A stretch of DNA of 64,000 nt from Vitis vinifera (lineage: Eukaryota; Streptophyta; Magnoliopsida; Vitales; Vitaceae), in NCBI RefSeq assembly GCF_030704535.1, contig NC_081810.1, positions 22,110,501 to 22,174,500 on the forward strand, in the 5' to 3' direction. Each line of letters starts with the position of its first letter. The first letter of the stretch is position 1. The notes under the pieces are model-generated. The model ran no database searches and was not told the DNA's origin. It saw only the letters and a list, made by a program, of their open reading frames with translations. This document shows positions 50,341 to 63,544 of the stretch, piece after piece. The position numbers and the translations under genes are program-made.

Positions 50341-53078
50341 GAAAATGAGATAAAATTAGTTGACTCTGTATTTTTCTAACATCGACACCCTTCCCTGCCA
50401 AATGATAAAAAGGTTTTGTTACCCCTCTCTCTCTCTCTCTCTCTCTAATTTCACAGACACCACTCCATCTGCCAAGTTACATATTCCATCCCCCACTACT
50501 CTTTGTTTTAAATTTATGATTGGGTGCTTCAAAAATTAGAATAAATTATTTTCGTATATTACTCTAAATTATATACTAATAAACGAAGTTACTTACCATT
50601 GTTTAGCTTTTTTTTATATATATTTATATAAATATTATTTATGGGTATTAATTGATAGGTAGGTGAATTGATCATTCAAGAGTGTTATGTATGGAAAATT
50701 CAAATTATAAATGGGAAATTAGAAAATTTAATTTATATGAATGTGTGTGTTATATCTTTTGTAATTCCATCATTATGAAAATTAATTTGTACATTATGTT
50801 TACGGAAAATGAAAAAGTATAATCTATACAATTATATCCATGTATTTAAGTTCATAACTCACATTACCTATTAATTTGTAATAAATAATGCGTATAACTC
50901 TCAAATAGTCATTGATCGGAAGACTAAAAAGATGTACAACTTTTTATAAGTTAAGGTCCTAAGTCATACTCTTATTATTATGGCATTTTGTTGTTTTATT
51001 TTTTAATAACATACATTATACAAGTGACTTATCCACTATATGAGAGTAGTGAGTTAAAGACCTTAAAAATACAATTCATAAAGTGACTTAATCCCACTTC
51101 AAAAGTGTTATTGGTATTATAGATCAAGGTAGGAATATGATCATTATTTTAGTATTTATATTTATTTTATTTTATGCATCCAAAATTATTTTTTTTATAA
51201 TTATTTTCACATAAAGTTCATGAAAGTTTGGTTAACAAACATTAGAATGTTTGGACTTATTTTACAACGGTTTGTGGCAACAATTTTCTATTCTTCAGAA
51301 AAAAATAAAAAAAAACACGTTTGACTAAAAAAAATTATTTTTGGTTTTTTTGTTCTTAAAATCATAAAATATGATGTTTTTAAGAAACATTTTTATTTTT
51401 TTCGGTTTGTTTTTAAAGAATTATTTTAAAAAATAATTATACAAACATATAGAATGATTAAAAATAATATGTTAATTTTTCTTTAATTTTTAATATTTAT
51501 TAAAAATAAAATATTAAAAAATAAATAACTTAATACTTAACACCATTACATACTATTTAGCTTTAAATTCTAATTCAAATTAAGAATGTATTTGACCGTC
51601 ATTTTAAAAAATATTTTTAATCTTTCTAATACTTAAAAAATTGTATTTTTTAAATATTAAAAATATTATAAACATTTTTTAAAATTACTATCAAACACAT
51701 TCTAAATTTTTAAAAAAATAAATAAATCAAACAAATAAACACTACTTTCTTTATTTTTCTTTTTACCTCTGCCTGATAAGAAGATCCATTGATATATTAC
51801 ACTTGATACACTTTGCACGTCCATTCTATTCAAATTCGAATTCATTTCATTAATTTTAATTCTGTCAACAACGAAATTAAACCCCACCTCTAATGATGAA
51901 ATAAAATTTGATAATTTGGATTTCAATTTTGAAGTACTTTCCCTTTAAGATGCGGACTTAGGGTCTTGCTTGGTATACCCGTTGTCAGACTTCCGATGTG
52001 GGATTTCCTTTTGTGGGGTAGACCACATCAATTATTTTCAATTTCCAATTTCCTCTTAATCTATATAGCCTGTTTTTGGGCAATCCATATAGATATTTTC
52101 AGATTTTTTTATATTTTTTTTAGGTGAATCAAATATAATATTAGATGGAATCATGGAAGAGTTGATTAACCATTTCCATGAATCCATGATATTGATGCCC
52201 CCAAAATGGCCAACCCTCTTATCAAGAATAAGGATACAAATTTGAGTAAAACCCAAAACATTGATTTTTGAGGTTCCTTGTGTTTAGCTAAATGCATCCA
52301 CACCAAACTACTTGTTGGTTTTCTAGTAAAATATTTGACAACAACCGGAAATGGTAATATTAGTCCCTCTGTTTGGAAAAACTATTTTTTTGAAAAAGAA
52401 TCAAGTCTCTATTTTTTACAGATAAAAATTATAAAATCTTAGAGTCCGTTTGACCATGTTTTAAAACTGTTTTTTATTTTTTTTTAATTTAAAAATTATT
52501 TTTAAAAATAAATTTCAAAAGACAGGATGAAATGAGTTCATATATTCCTTTTGTTTTTAAAAGCATAGTCATGTTTTTAGTTACGAAGTACCATAAAAAA
52601 CAATTAAAAATTACTCATCGTCTTTGTCACGAAACAATGACTCATAAGACATTAGGCAATATAATAATGTAAAATTTGGAATCTTGGTTCACCAAAAAAT
52701 CTAGAAAAGGAAAATAGGTTGTTCTTCTTTTCGGACCAAAAAAATAAAGTTTTATCTTTTGTTTATGTCTTGATTAAGAGATCTTCAAATAATAATACTA
52801 AAAACAAACAATCTCGACCTTACAAATGTATAAAATCACAAGATCTACTACTACTGAGACCTCAAATTTCATTTTCTCCCCAACGAAAATCATCATCCAT
52901 TGTGTACAAATTATATATATATATTATTATACTTTGAACAACTAAATTATACTTAAATTATCATGAAAATGAATTGCAATGATATGAAGTCTTCAAGGGG
53001 AATATAAATTTCAAGAGAGTACGTGGAGTTGAATCCAAGAATGTAGAAACAAAATAGTCAATTTACTTAGAGTAAGTG

Positions 53079-53511
53079 GGTGTTTGATAAACCAACTTAA
53101 TAACTTAATTTAAGTTATTAAGTAAATTAAATATATTTAGTAAAATAACTTAATAACATAACTTAAAGTAAAACATAACTTTAAGTAATAAGTAAAAATA
53201 ATTAACTTATTCTGAAGTTCACATTTTCATTTTACTTTTTTACTATAATTTGTCATAATTATCCTCCATGATCTTTTTCTTTACTCCACAACCTCCATTG
53301 TTACTTGATCTCTTTTATCCTAGTTATAATTTATGATGATAAAAATATCAATTTGATGATTTAAAATAAATTTTAAGTTAATTTTATCAAACAACATTAA
53401 TACTTAAAATAAGAATTAAGTAATAAGTTTTAAATTAACAACTTAAGTATAGTTTAACTTAAAGTCAATTTAAGTCATTAAGTAATAAGTATTAAGTTTT
53501 ACCAAATATCA
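53079..53511. mobile_element. MITE family member, copy 2
   Basis: Left end 'gggtgtttgataaacc' followed by 'aacttaataacttaatttaag'. The right end, reverse-complemented, reads 'gatatttggtaaaacttaat' followed by 'acttattacttaa', so the ends are imperfect inverted repeats. Related to 48,471-48,829, about 430 bp, non-coding, with no clear target duplication. Confidence 0.75.
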
Positions 53512-56500
53512 TTTAAGTTTACTAATAATTTTCCGTTTTAGCAATTTTGTGGGAAAGCAATGATTACTTAAACTTCCAATACTCTAAAATAAAGTTAACA
53601 TATTATTTAATGATGTTCAAACCTAAATCAATCATTTAACACAATCATTTTTGACATTTCAACCATGATCATGAAGATTTTTGAAAGTTCTAGCAACTTG
53701 TGATTTGCACACATTTAAAAAAAGAATACATGTGAAAGGTAATGTATAAGAAAAAAAAATAGTTAAATCTTACAATAAAGCATAATCGGTCATAGCCTAT
53801 CACAAATATAAGGGAAGTTTATATATTTTACTTTTTTATATATAAGTTTTCATTTAAAAAAAAAAAAAAACAAGAATGTATCCAAACAAAGCCCTACTTC
53901 ACTAACATAATACAAGCAATTCAAAAGCTGCTTTTTCTAAAAATTAGTACTTATCATATAAGAAAGTAGTAAAAGTATGTTTCTTCCTTATTTGTATTTA
54001 AACACTACTTAAGTTGCAAACAAAAAAATGCTACTCATGAGAGCATTGCTCACTAAAAGTTACACCTTTCAAGCAGCCTTAACTCCTGATAGCCAGATGG
54101 TTCTAAATGACCCAATATTTTAAGGTTGAATTTGGTGCAACAGCACCTTTCCTCATCCTCATCCCCATCCCCACCTACCTAAAAATCCAGTGTGTTTTTC
54201 CAATGTATCCATTAGTGGGTTGTTGCAGCAGGATCAACTCTGGTCAAGTCAATTTTTTCTAAATGATACCTTGCTGAAAATGATTGACATCATTAAAATC
54301 ATTTTTTTTCTTTTTCTTTAAATAAATGAAAATAATAATGAATTTTAAACCTACCAAGACCAAGCAGTGTTTGTTCACATGTCTATCTTATACTTACTTT
54401 TAGATTTTCTTCCATTATTTAATATATTGGCAAATATTAATTAAATAATTACGTGATGAGATTGAAATGCTTTCCTATTTTTTTCTCCTTAAAAGAGTTA
54501 AATTGATGTTATGGAATTAATATATTAGATAGTAAAAGAAGTTTATGCATTTGAAGGAAGTTGGCCATGCTAATTTATTCACTCTATAATCAATTTTACT
54601 TATATACTATTCCATGGAGACCTTTCATAAATTAGTTTAGCATTTGCATATTTTTGTTAAGAAACATGATATATATATATTGAACTCAAATCCCGTAAAC
54701 TTTAACTTTTAGAAAAAATAGTTGCTCAATATGAAATCAAAGTTTGAATTAGTGAGAAATTCCTACAATTTACATTTCTCCTATTTATTTATTAGATATG
54801 AATCTAAATTCTATCTATTTTTCATGTGTATATCTCTGTTTATTGGATATAAATCTGATTTCGGTCTTATCTCTCCATATGCAAATATAGGATCACAAAA
54901 TCAAGGAGAATGTTAAGGAGTTATGATAATTTAAATCCTACACGTTTAAGTTTTTAGAAAAATTGATTCTTTCAACCATTACATCCTATAAAAATATGTA
55001 TTGACAAAAAAAAATATTTACCCTCCAATTTAATAACACTCAAGTCTCATTACTAAGTATTAAAAATAATATAGAATCATCATCATTCCATAAAAAAATC
55101 TTAATTACTCTCCGGATATAAGAAAAGTCAATTTCAACCCTATTTAATGTTTTAAAAAGTTTGTACATAGTTAAACTAATTTTTCTATTCATCTCATATA
55201 ATAATAATTAGCCTCAAAAACCGAAAGGCAGAATGACCATTGACTGAAAGGATAAGATGGTTGGTGGGGTCATGGTTAGGGAAAAGCATAAGGTTGAAAT
55301 CCCCAAATATTTCTTCAAACAAAAAAAAACGAAGAAGATAGGATAGACTAACAAAACATATATTAAAAAAAAGCAAAAACACAAAAAACAAAAAACAAAA
55401 AAACAAAAGCAGAAACAAAACAAAGGCAAAGAAAGATTGGGGATTGGGGATTGGGGATGAAGCACACAAGTGGAGGGAGTTTGACCATGCCACACGCCGG
55501 CCACCAACAAAAGTGTCAAGGTTGGCAGCCGAGCCACTTGGGCCATCGACTGCACTAAATTGACCCTAGAAAACATTGACTTGACTGGAGGTCTCTCAAA
55601 GACTCCGAAAAAGGCTTTAACTTCCATTCCCCCACATTACCCATTTCTCAGAACCCTCTCATTTTTCTTTTTGGGCCTTCAAAGCTTTGATTGAATTACA
55701 AGGTAGTAATGCTAATGCATGTTGTAACTTGTAAGTAGTAGGTGAGAAAATTTTGAAGGGAAAATTTTCTTCCCAACTACCTTTTGGGTTCCTTGTTGCT
55801 CATACCCATTCCTACCTACAATTTTTCATATTATATCACTACTATGACACGTTTTACACATTCAAATACTCTACGTCTGCCCGCTCCAAATAAGACTTGG
55901 AATACACGTGCAGCCCCCTCTACTTTTTCTCCATTTATCAGCTTCGTAAATTGACTCCATCATCACTATCTTCCTCCATGACGTGGCCTGCTGTGATATT
56001 TTTCTGATTTTAACATGTATCTTTGAAAAAAATATATATGTGACGTGTGATTGTTGAATTATAATCCTAACTTCAAAAAGATTTTTAAATTTGTGGCGGG
56101 CCTTAACCTACCATTTTTGTATATATAGACAACTCAGATAATGTGCCACGTGTGTAATACAACTATGGGAGTTAATTAACGTCTATTTTAAGAATTATTT
56201 GAAGTGAATGAGTTGAAATTGTTATTATTATGAAGGATGATTTAGAATTTAGAGACGGATGATTTGAATTGACAAGGGTGAGTTCAATCTTATGAGATTT
56301 TGTTGGAATTTTCCTCTTTAATGGCATATTACTAATTAAAAATTATTTGAATTAAATATTTTTAAAGTACAATTGATAGTGATTGTAAAAAATATTTTTA
56401 ATACTTTTAATATTTGAATGATAAAAATTTTTAATTATTATAAAGATTAAAAACACTTCTTAAAATCACTATAAAAAAACTCTTAGAATTGACACATAAT

Positions 56501-57235
56501 TTCATGTGATTTCTCAACTCCTTTTCGTGGTAAACATAATTCTAAGTAATCAAGTTTAGTGGGTGCACTTCAAAAATAGCAAAAAGGAAAAACGCGAAGA
56601 AATCTGATTTCAGTTAGCTTTCTTGTCTGGATTCAGTTATAGTTGGCTCAAAAAGGGCTATATAACCACAAAGCTACAACAGCTAGATTCATGAGAGATG
56701 AGGGTGTGGCCGCCACCAATAATGAGAGGATGCCATGTGCCGTACGCATACCCCTATTTTCATGCCCATAATTAAGTGAAGGGAGATTATGGGTGGTCTA
56801 CTTGACTACCTCTACTTATTATAATAACACTACTGAAATCCCAATTTCCAATTGCTCCATGAATATCTAACAAATCCCTCCGAGAATCTCTGGCATGTGC
56901 AACATATATACTATTCATGATCTTGTGGTCTTGTATTAAGAGGAGATTAAAGACGTGTGGCTGATCATGGGGATGGGGTGGGTTGGGAACCCTGCAATCC
57001 AAATAATATGGCAGAGTTCATTTAACCTTTTAATGTTAGCCATTAACTACAAAACCTTTATGGGAATTAGATAAGCGTGGAGGGCATCTACACCTTAGGA
57101 AATGGGAGGGATTCCGGGAGATGAGTCCACATGGGAATCCAAACTAGCCAAACCAAAAGGAACGCAAAATGAGGAGAGCGAGGGTGGTATGAATTAGTGT
57201 TAGTGATGCTCCATTTGGAAGATAGTATTAATTAG

Positions 57236-57661
57236 GAAATGGGTTTGTGATGGTGTTGAGAGAGGGTGTGGTTGGTGTTAATGTCATTTGGATTACAAAG
57301 TCTTAGGTGTGATGTTTGTTTTTTTTATTTTTTGTTGAAGCAATTTATTTTCAAATTTTAGGTAGTTTATTTTTCTAAATTTTCATAATTTATTATAAAT
57401 TTTTTATTAAATAAAAAAAATATATGTAGCTTTTTCTAAATATAAAAAATAATATATTGGTTTTTTTTTACTTTTTAATACTTAATAAAAATAAAATACT
57501 ATAAAAAGAAACAATCTAATATTTAGCATTATTAAGTATTAAGGTTCTATTTAGAATTAAGTAAAAAAATAAACACCATCGTTTCATTTTGCAGAAAATG
57601 GATTTGTGACGGTGTTGAGAGAGGGTGTGGTTGGTGTGGCTATCATTTGTGTTATAAAGTC
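57236..57661. repeat. Direct repeat pair of about 67 bp around an AT-rich insert
   Basis: 57,236-57,302 and 57,594-57,661 share 'ttgtga(t/c)ggtgttgagag' and 'agggtgtggttggtgt', then 'tcattt' and 'aaagtc'. The AT-rich 290 bp between has inverted-looking ends, 'gatgtttgttttttttat' at the left and 'aaaaaaataaacaccatc' at the right, resembling the MITE ends at 40,322. Confidence 0.75.
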
Positions 57662-57831
57662 ATTTGTTTGATTGTTAAGTGAGGAGGCAGCAAGTAGCAA
57701 GCATGTGTAGCATGAGCCTGTTAGCTATCACCTTATTTTGAAATTTAATATAAATTTTATAAATTTTTTAGGAGATGCACAAAAAAAACAAACATTCATG
57801 TTTTGATTAGACAATTCAAATATGGTTAGTT

Positions 57832-57832
<1 letters not shown>

Positions 57833-57858
<26 letters not shown>
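57833..57858. repeat. GA microsatellite
   Basis: An uninterrupted GA run of about 13 units, 'gagagagagag...', between ordinary sequence. Comparable dinucleotide runs occur near 31,130 (GA), 35,247 (AT), 44,530 (CT), 50,427 (CT), 59,139 (AT) and 59,738 (AT). Confidence 0.9.
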
Positions 57859-57863
<5 letters not shown>

Positions 57864-58929
57864 GATTGAGTAGAGGCAGTGGTGGTAAGACACAAGGTTG
57901 GCACACCTACCGCAGGGCCGCTGGCATATCTGACTCTTTGGAGGGAGGGAGAGGATGCCAGAATGGAGGTGGTCAATAATTATGGGGACATTGGTTGATG
58001 GGAATTGACTTTTCCTCGTTATATGTTTATATCAAATTGTGATTATTAGAATGGAGAAAGGAGGAGGAGGAAGGAGATGGTGGAGGTGCCGCACCTCCCT
58101 TTACCCAACCAACAAAATGGTGTTGCCATGATGGAAGCTTGCTCATGAACATGTTATCAAGGTGGCTTTTATTTTTTATTTTTGTCTTCAATCTAAATGC
58201 ACTTCAATTTAATTTAATTGAAGTCTAAATAATATTTAATAGCATTAAGAATTAAATTATTTGTTTCTCTACCAGCTTGTTTTAAGGCTAAAATCATTTA
58301 TTTTTTAATCATCATTTTGTCTTAATGATGAAAATTTAAACACTCTGTTTCTTAACGTCTCAAACCTTCACAAGTAGATGGTAATCATCATGCATGTCAT
58401 CTCATATTCTACGGCTAATAAGAGAGGAAGGAAACGCTCTCTTGGGTTTTGACTTGAGGTCATGTCTTCAATGTTATTTTGTTTTGTTGGGTGGTTTTTG
58501 ACAAACGAAAATAAAACAAATAAATGTATCTGAAAGTCCAACTCGCATGATGGATGTGAATAAAGAATCGCAACTTGGAAGTTGAATAGTGTAAATAATA
58601 TATGTTTATGAGGAAGAGTGGCTGGTTGATTTGTCATATATCCCTTCCCAGGTGATTTTCAGATATCAAGCTCATAAACCCACCCAAAAGAGAAGGTTTA
58701 AATTTTCGAACAGTTTGTTTCCCAGGAAAGGCAACAATTTTTCTGGCTTACCAAAGGGAGAAATAGATGAACAACATGCAACAGAGCAGGACTAGGCAGG
58801 ATTCCGGCCCAGACAACTTCTGTGAAGAAACTGTCAATATGATGAATGGATTATGAACCTTTTTTTAAGGGAGAAAAAAAAAAGGCTATAAAAATCAACG
58901 TATTTGGAAAAAAAGAATGCAAGTAAAAA

Positions 58930-59261
58930 AAAAATCCAGCTGGACATTTTTAATAACTCAAAACTAGATACACTGTTTATAATTTAAAATTACAACACAA
59001 AGCAGATCCCCTCCCGGATCCCCCAATGTACACAAATAACTCATCCCCTGTAAAATCTAGTCCCAAAACGTCCCATCCTGTGTAAGAAGAAACACAAGTT
59101 TTTCAAACTCCTATTTTACCATTTGAGCCCCTGGGACTTAATACATATATATATATATATTGGATCACAACAAAAAAGACAATCTCCCCACCCAGGAGAA
59201 AGCTGTCCCATGGTCCTCACAATGTCATGATGCCCATCATACCTACTAAAATCCCTGTCTA
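58930..59261 (-). other. 3'UTR of the NAT gene
   Basis: The stretch after the stop codon (59,262-59,264) has transcript-like mixed composition in minus sense, including an (AT)n run at about 59,139-59,160. It turns AT-rich with an A/T run near 58,925-58,935, a plausible polyadenylation zone. The exact end is not determined. Confidence 0.4.
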
Positions 59262-61824
59262 TCAAAGCCCAACCCATTTCACCCATCTGAACACTCGCCC
59301 AACTCTGAAGGGCAACTCGTAATCTTTAGCAACAGCTGGCTCCCTCCTTGCAGCCTCTGGTTCAGACCATACATAAACCCCACGTTCTTGCCGACTGCCA
59401 GGCACTGTGTTATCTAGGATCACAGCTACCAGGAATGCAATTACCATGTGAAATGACAATAATGTGTTCATAACATAGTTTACCTGCAAAGCAAACAGAA
59501 TAAAGTAAATTTTGAATTTTCATTAGCAGAACTTATCTTGCCTGCACAGAAAAAAAATACAAGTCTCCTGTAGCGGTTGGACCATGGGATCCGCTAGAGT
59601 GGCACTTTGGTAAAAATGGAGAGGGCCAAAATTAAATTGTTTGTAGCTCAAAGATATGAAGTGCCAAACGAAAACCATCTATTGTTAAACCATTTTTTCC
59701 CAGGCAGCTCCACAAATCTAGCCATCTACTAGCCATATGTATATATATATATATATAAGGTAATAATTATCAAATAAAATCCCCAAAAGTCTATCTAGAA
59801 ATAATGCAGCAAAAGAAAACGACCTAAGCTGACTAAAAAAAATTCTTTATAAGAACTTTTAGTTTGGTCACATCATTTTTGGTTCTCATTTGATAAATAG
59901 CATGAAATTAAGCAACCAAGACAAGTTATTGATTATTGAAGGGTCAAGGAGATGTTTACCCCTCCATAGTTGCTGCGAAAAGGTCCATGAGAAGCCACAA
60001 TGTATGGTTGAAAGTAACTTGGAACCGACAAATTGGAATTTGGAGAGATGCCATATTGCTGAAAGTAGGCTGGGATTGAAAGGGAGAAAAACAAAGACAG
60101 GCCAACTATGATAATATTCCTGGAGCTTCCGGCCTCACTGTAACGTAAATTTGACAACCCCAATGCTGCAAGCATTGCCCACATGAAGCACAGGAGAGCA
60201 GCAACCATGACTTCAGGAATTGAAGCAATAAACCCTCCAACTTTACCTGTGAACATGATTGAAATGAGATTAGGCCTTGAAGGGCAATAAATTAAAGGAT
60301 AGCAGAGAAGTAGAGACCTCCATACCTTTATGAAGTCAATGAAAGGCATACTAAGATGGTATGCATCAAAGTGTCCAATTTCATGTCATCATGCTAAAAA
60401 TCCTATAGAATATATGTTGATTCTTTTCTATTTTTGTTGTTTCCCAATTTACCTAGCACCTATACTGGTTTTAGATGTCCACCCCACCTGAGTGAAACAA
60501 TACTTGATTGCATATTTTTGGCATCAATCTAAGACTGGATGTTGGTAGGTACTGTAGGTTATATCAACAGTAACATCTAACCAACTGAAAGTGGAATGTA
60601 TTTGTCATACAGTCATCTCATCAAATATATTCAGTTAAAAATGAAAAATAATAGTCAAAATGACACTGCTTTGCCATGAACTTGAAGAAAGAAGAGAGAG
60701 TGAATAAGAGAGAGAAAGAGAGATAGACAAGGTACACCTCTTCAACAAGGCAATCCTTGGCAAATGAGGTGGCACAGCTGGGGAGTAACTGCACCTTGGG
60801 CCTAGGTGTGCCAAAGGTGTGCCTTTAACAACCACCTTATTAATCATAAATGGTTGACTAGCTGTTGAGTGTCTGACAAGTTTGTTTATATTTTCGTAAC
60901 TTTCATATAAAACCTTACATTATGTTATTTGAATGTGGGTGTTATTGGAGCCAAAATGAAGGAAGAATGACTTAGCATTGCCATTATAGTTCAGATTGAG
61001 ACCTTCTTGGCAAACCAGAGGCTATTACACCATATAATTTGGCTTGAAATCTTCTCAGTGAACCTTACATCAATTTTTTAAGAGCAATTAAAATGTGTAT
61101 TTCCAGAAAAGGAAAGTCCTTATCATCATATGCTGACTATTTATTCCTACTAAGGATTCCTCACAAATGGACAATCATCCTAGACATTTTGTCTGCAATT
61201 TTTTCAATTAAAAAGAAAAGAAAACAAAGTAATACTGAAGGTTCATTTCACTGGCAATAAAATGCAGTCCCAAGAACTGCAGCCTTGTGGGACTGGCAAT
61301 TTCAAGAATTTTAGAGCAGTAATTTCAAAAGATGTGTTTGATATGGGCTCTATCCAGGTTGCAAAACAATTCTTTCTTGGAAAGTTCTTCAAGAACTTCA
61401 CCAAAAAAATACATCATTCATGGAAATTACTAGGCCTATGCATACAAAATCATAATTCATATGCCCAGGTGAACAGAAAGAAAATAAAACCTGCCCTTCA
61501 TGAACAAAAAAAAGCCAAAATATTTCTATATTTAATATTTTATATGCTCATCAATAGAATATGAAAATAGGTGCTTTATAAACACTTACCTACAAGGGAT
61601 AGCGCTATCAAAACGCATGCACCAAACTCAACTGCCCTGCGGCTTCCCATTTTAGTCACAGCAATAGTGTGCACATTTTCAGTTAGAGTCGTGGACCCAG
61701 TTCCTGTACCCCAGAGACCAGCCAAGACACTAGAAATACCTTCAAGACCAATGCCACGACTAAGAACACCTGGGGTTGGAGGCCTGGATGCCACCAGTAA
61801 CGATGATGCATGATAGGAGCCCAC
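59262..61824 (-). CDS. Nucleobase-ascorbate transporter (NAT/NCS2), C-terminal part
   Basis: Three exons on the minus strand, 61590-61824, 59960-60246 and 59262-59483, join in frame to give the last 246 residues; the 5' exons lie beyond position 64,000. NAT/NCS2 proteins are multi-span membrane carriers for purines, pyrimidines or related compounds; substrates of many plant members are unknown. First exon: VGSYHASSLLVASRPPTPGV, then SRGIGLEGISSVLAGLWGTGTG and STTLTENVHTIAVTK, matching the NAT signature region. Second exon: KVGGFIASIPEVMVAALLCFMW, then a further hydrophobic segment and YFQPYIVASHGPFRS. Third exon: VNYVMNTLLSFHMVIAFLVAV, ILDNTVPGSRQERGVYVW and a basic cytosolic tail. The VPGSRQERGVYVW ending suggests the NAT11/NAT12 branch (from memory). 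Intron 60,247-61,589 is 1.34 kb, and the next intron upstream exceeds 2.1 kb. Splice sites are GT..AG. Confidence 0.93.
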
Positions 61825-63540
61825 CTAAGGTAAAAAAAGAAAGAAAGAAAGAAAAATGGAAAAAGAAACAATCAGGAAGGGATTTTTTTTTCCTTGACTA
61901 TCTATTTGATAAGAACAAATGGGAATTTGATTAATTGTACAAGATTGCTTAATAAGTCGATCACAAAGCTTCATACAGCAAAAAATGCAACTAAAAAAGA
62001 TTAAAAGGAAAATGATAGTTCTATTAAATCTGAAGAAAAAAGTCAACATTTCTTACACCTACTGCATGAAATATTAACATCAAACTCATTCAATTCACTT
62101 GTTTCAAGAAATGGAGTCTTTACGCTGCACACTTGTTGATAGATCTCCCAGCAGAAAAACAATCAATATGCAAATACCAAAGAATGCCATACAGTTACTA
62201 ATTTTTTAACACTTATGTCTGTCAATGCCCATCCAAAAAAAAAAATCAATTATGTCTATAAAAAAAAAAATTAAGAATAATGTCCTTTTATAGGGAAAAA
62301 AAAAAAAAACAAAGCACTTGGCACATTCATATGGCAAATGAGTCCGTGATAAGCAAACTGCTAGGTCAATGTCCTAATGCAATTAGTAGGCAATGGCTTC
62401 CAGAACATGGATGAGAGTGGACAAGTTGGTCTAGTATGACTCACAATTTAGAAAAGTGGAGATGAGACGATGAAGTTGGTAGATACAATACCACAAAGAG
62501 AGTCAGCATAGCATCTGTCCAAGAAACTAAGCAGATGGGATTGTGCGTCCTGGGGGGGCTGGGGGGTGGGGGGGTGATGATGGGAGAAGATTGAACATGT
62601 GAAAAGAAACATTAATACACACATTGATGCACAGAACAAAATTTAAAAAACAAGAAGAATGAAGGGTGTATAGAAAGCAACTGGTCATGCCATGGTGCAC
62701 GTAAGTCAAGCCATGGTGCACGTAAGGCACTTAAACTTCAAAGGTTAAAAATTAACAACCAGTTATATAAGTCAAACCCATTTAAATCTGATGCAATGGT
62801 GGGCTAATTAAAATTTTCAGCATGATGGTAGGAACAATTACCAATAAACATTTATAGGAAGTAAGTTATAAACATTGAAAAGATATGAGCAACAAGTGAG
62901 TTCATTTTTGGCCCAGTAGGACAAGATGGAAACATTAGAGAATTCTAAAAAGGATTGATTGAATTAGTCCAAAGAATCAGTGTTAATTTGAAAAGGTTAA
63001 TTGAAGGGGTTTAAACTGCCACATAAGTAAAGGTAGTAAAAGATAAGCATATAGGAGATATGAGTTTTGAGGAAAGGAATGGGACAAAAGATGCCATTTT
63101 AAAATCTGAAAATGTATATGGTCTTATAATACCAAAAATTCAAAAAACATACAAACAGCTAGTGACCTTCAAAAGTGAAACAACCAGAAGAAACATCAAA
63201 TATGTAAGGATTTTAAAGTAATTAAAAGAAGGATGCCACATAAGAAGAGATATAAGAAAAAAAGAACAGAATATAACCCAAGCAAAACTGGAAGGAGAAA
63301 CTTAACATCATTCACAGAGAATTGGTTTCAGAAGAGAAGAAGAATACTAATATGGGAAACTAAGGTTACAATACTAGAAGTGAAAAGGTTGCTAGTGTTA
63401 AAAATCAGTAAAAGAGATCCAATGAGAATCAAAAGGAAATTGTTTGTCTTCTGAAGCAAGCTGCTTTTACTGTGAATGTTTAAGTGACTGTTACTTGAAG
63501 TGTGTACATCTAGTTGGGTTGCTGTTTCCAAGAAATTTGC
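61825..63540 (-). other. Intron of the NAT gene, no exon found
   Basis: The preceding NAT exon should encode hydrophobic sequence ending in a VASVDS-like block before VGSYHASS. I found no such segment on the minus strand here, so this is read as intron. It contains a G-rich tract at 62,551-62,574 and a 17-bp direct repeat at 62,689-62,705 and 62,710-62,726. The + frame 63,233-63,454 is K/R-rich and probably chance. Confidence 0.55.
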
Positions 63541-63544
63541 TCAA

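Larger units (their letters stand above)
47830..58930. other. 11-kb gene desert
   Basis: No frame here could be tied to a protein family. It is AT-rich with two copies of a MITE (48,471-48,829 and 53,079-53,511), AT-rich interspersed repeats, a CT run near 50,427-50,446, a GC-richer patch at 50,020-50,340, a mixed-composition patch at 55,420-55,640, a repeat pair around 57,236-57,661, and a GA run near 57,833-57,858. The perfect 8-bp inverted repeat GGAGGTGC/GCACCTCC lies at 58,082-58,098. Confidence 0.5.

Noticed and set aside
55214-55627. 137-codon minus-strand frame starting MEVKAFFGVFERPP
   Set aside because: The second half is a low-complexity F/C/L run from A-rich repeats, and the first half matches nothing I know; too weak to call a gene.
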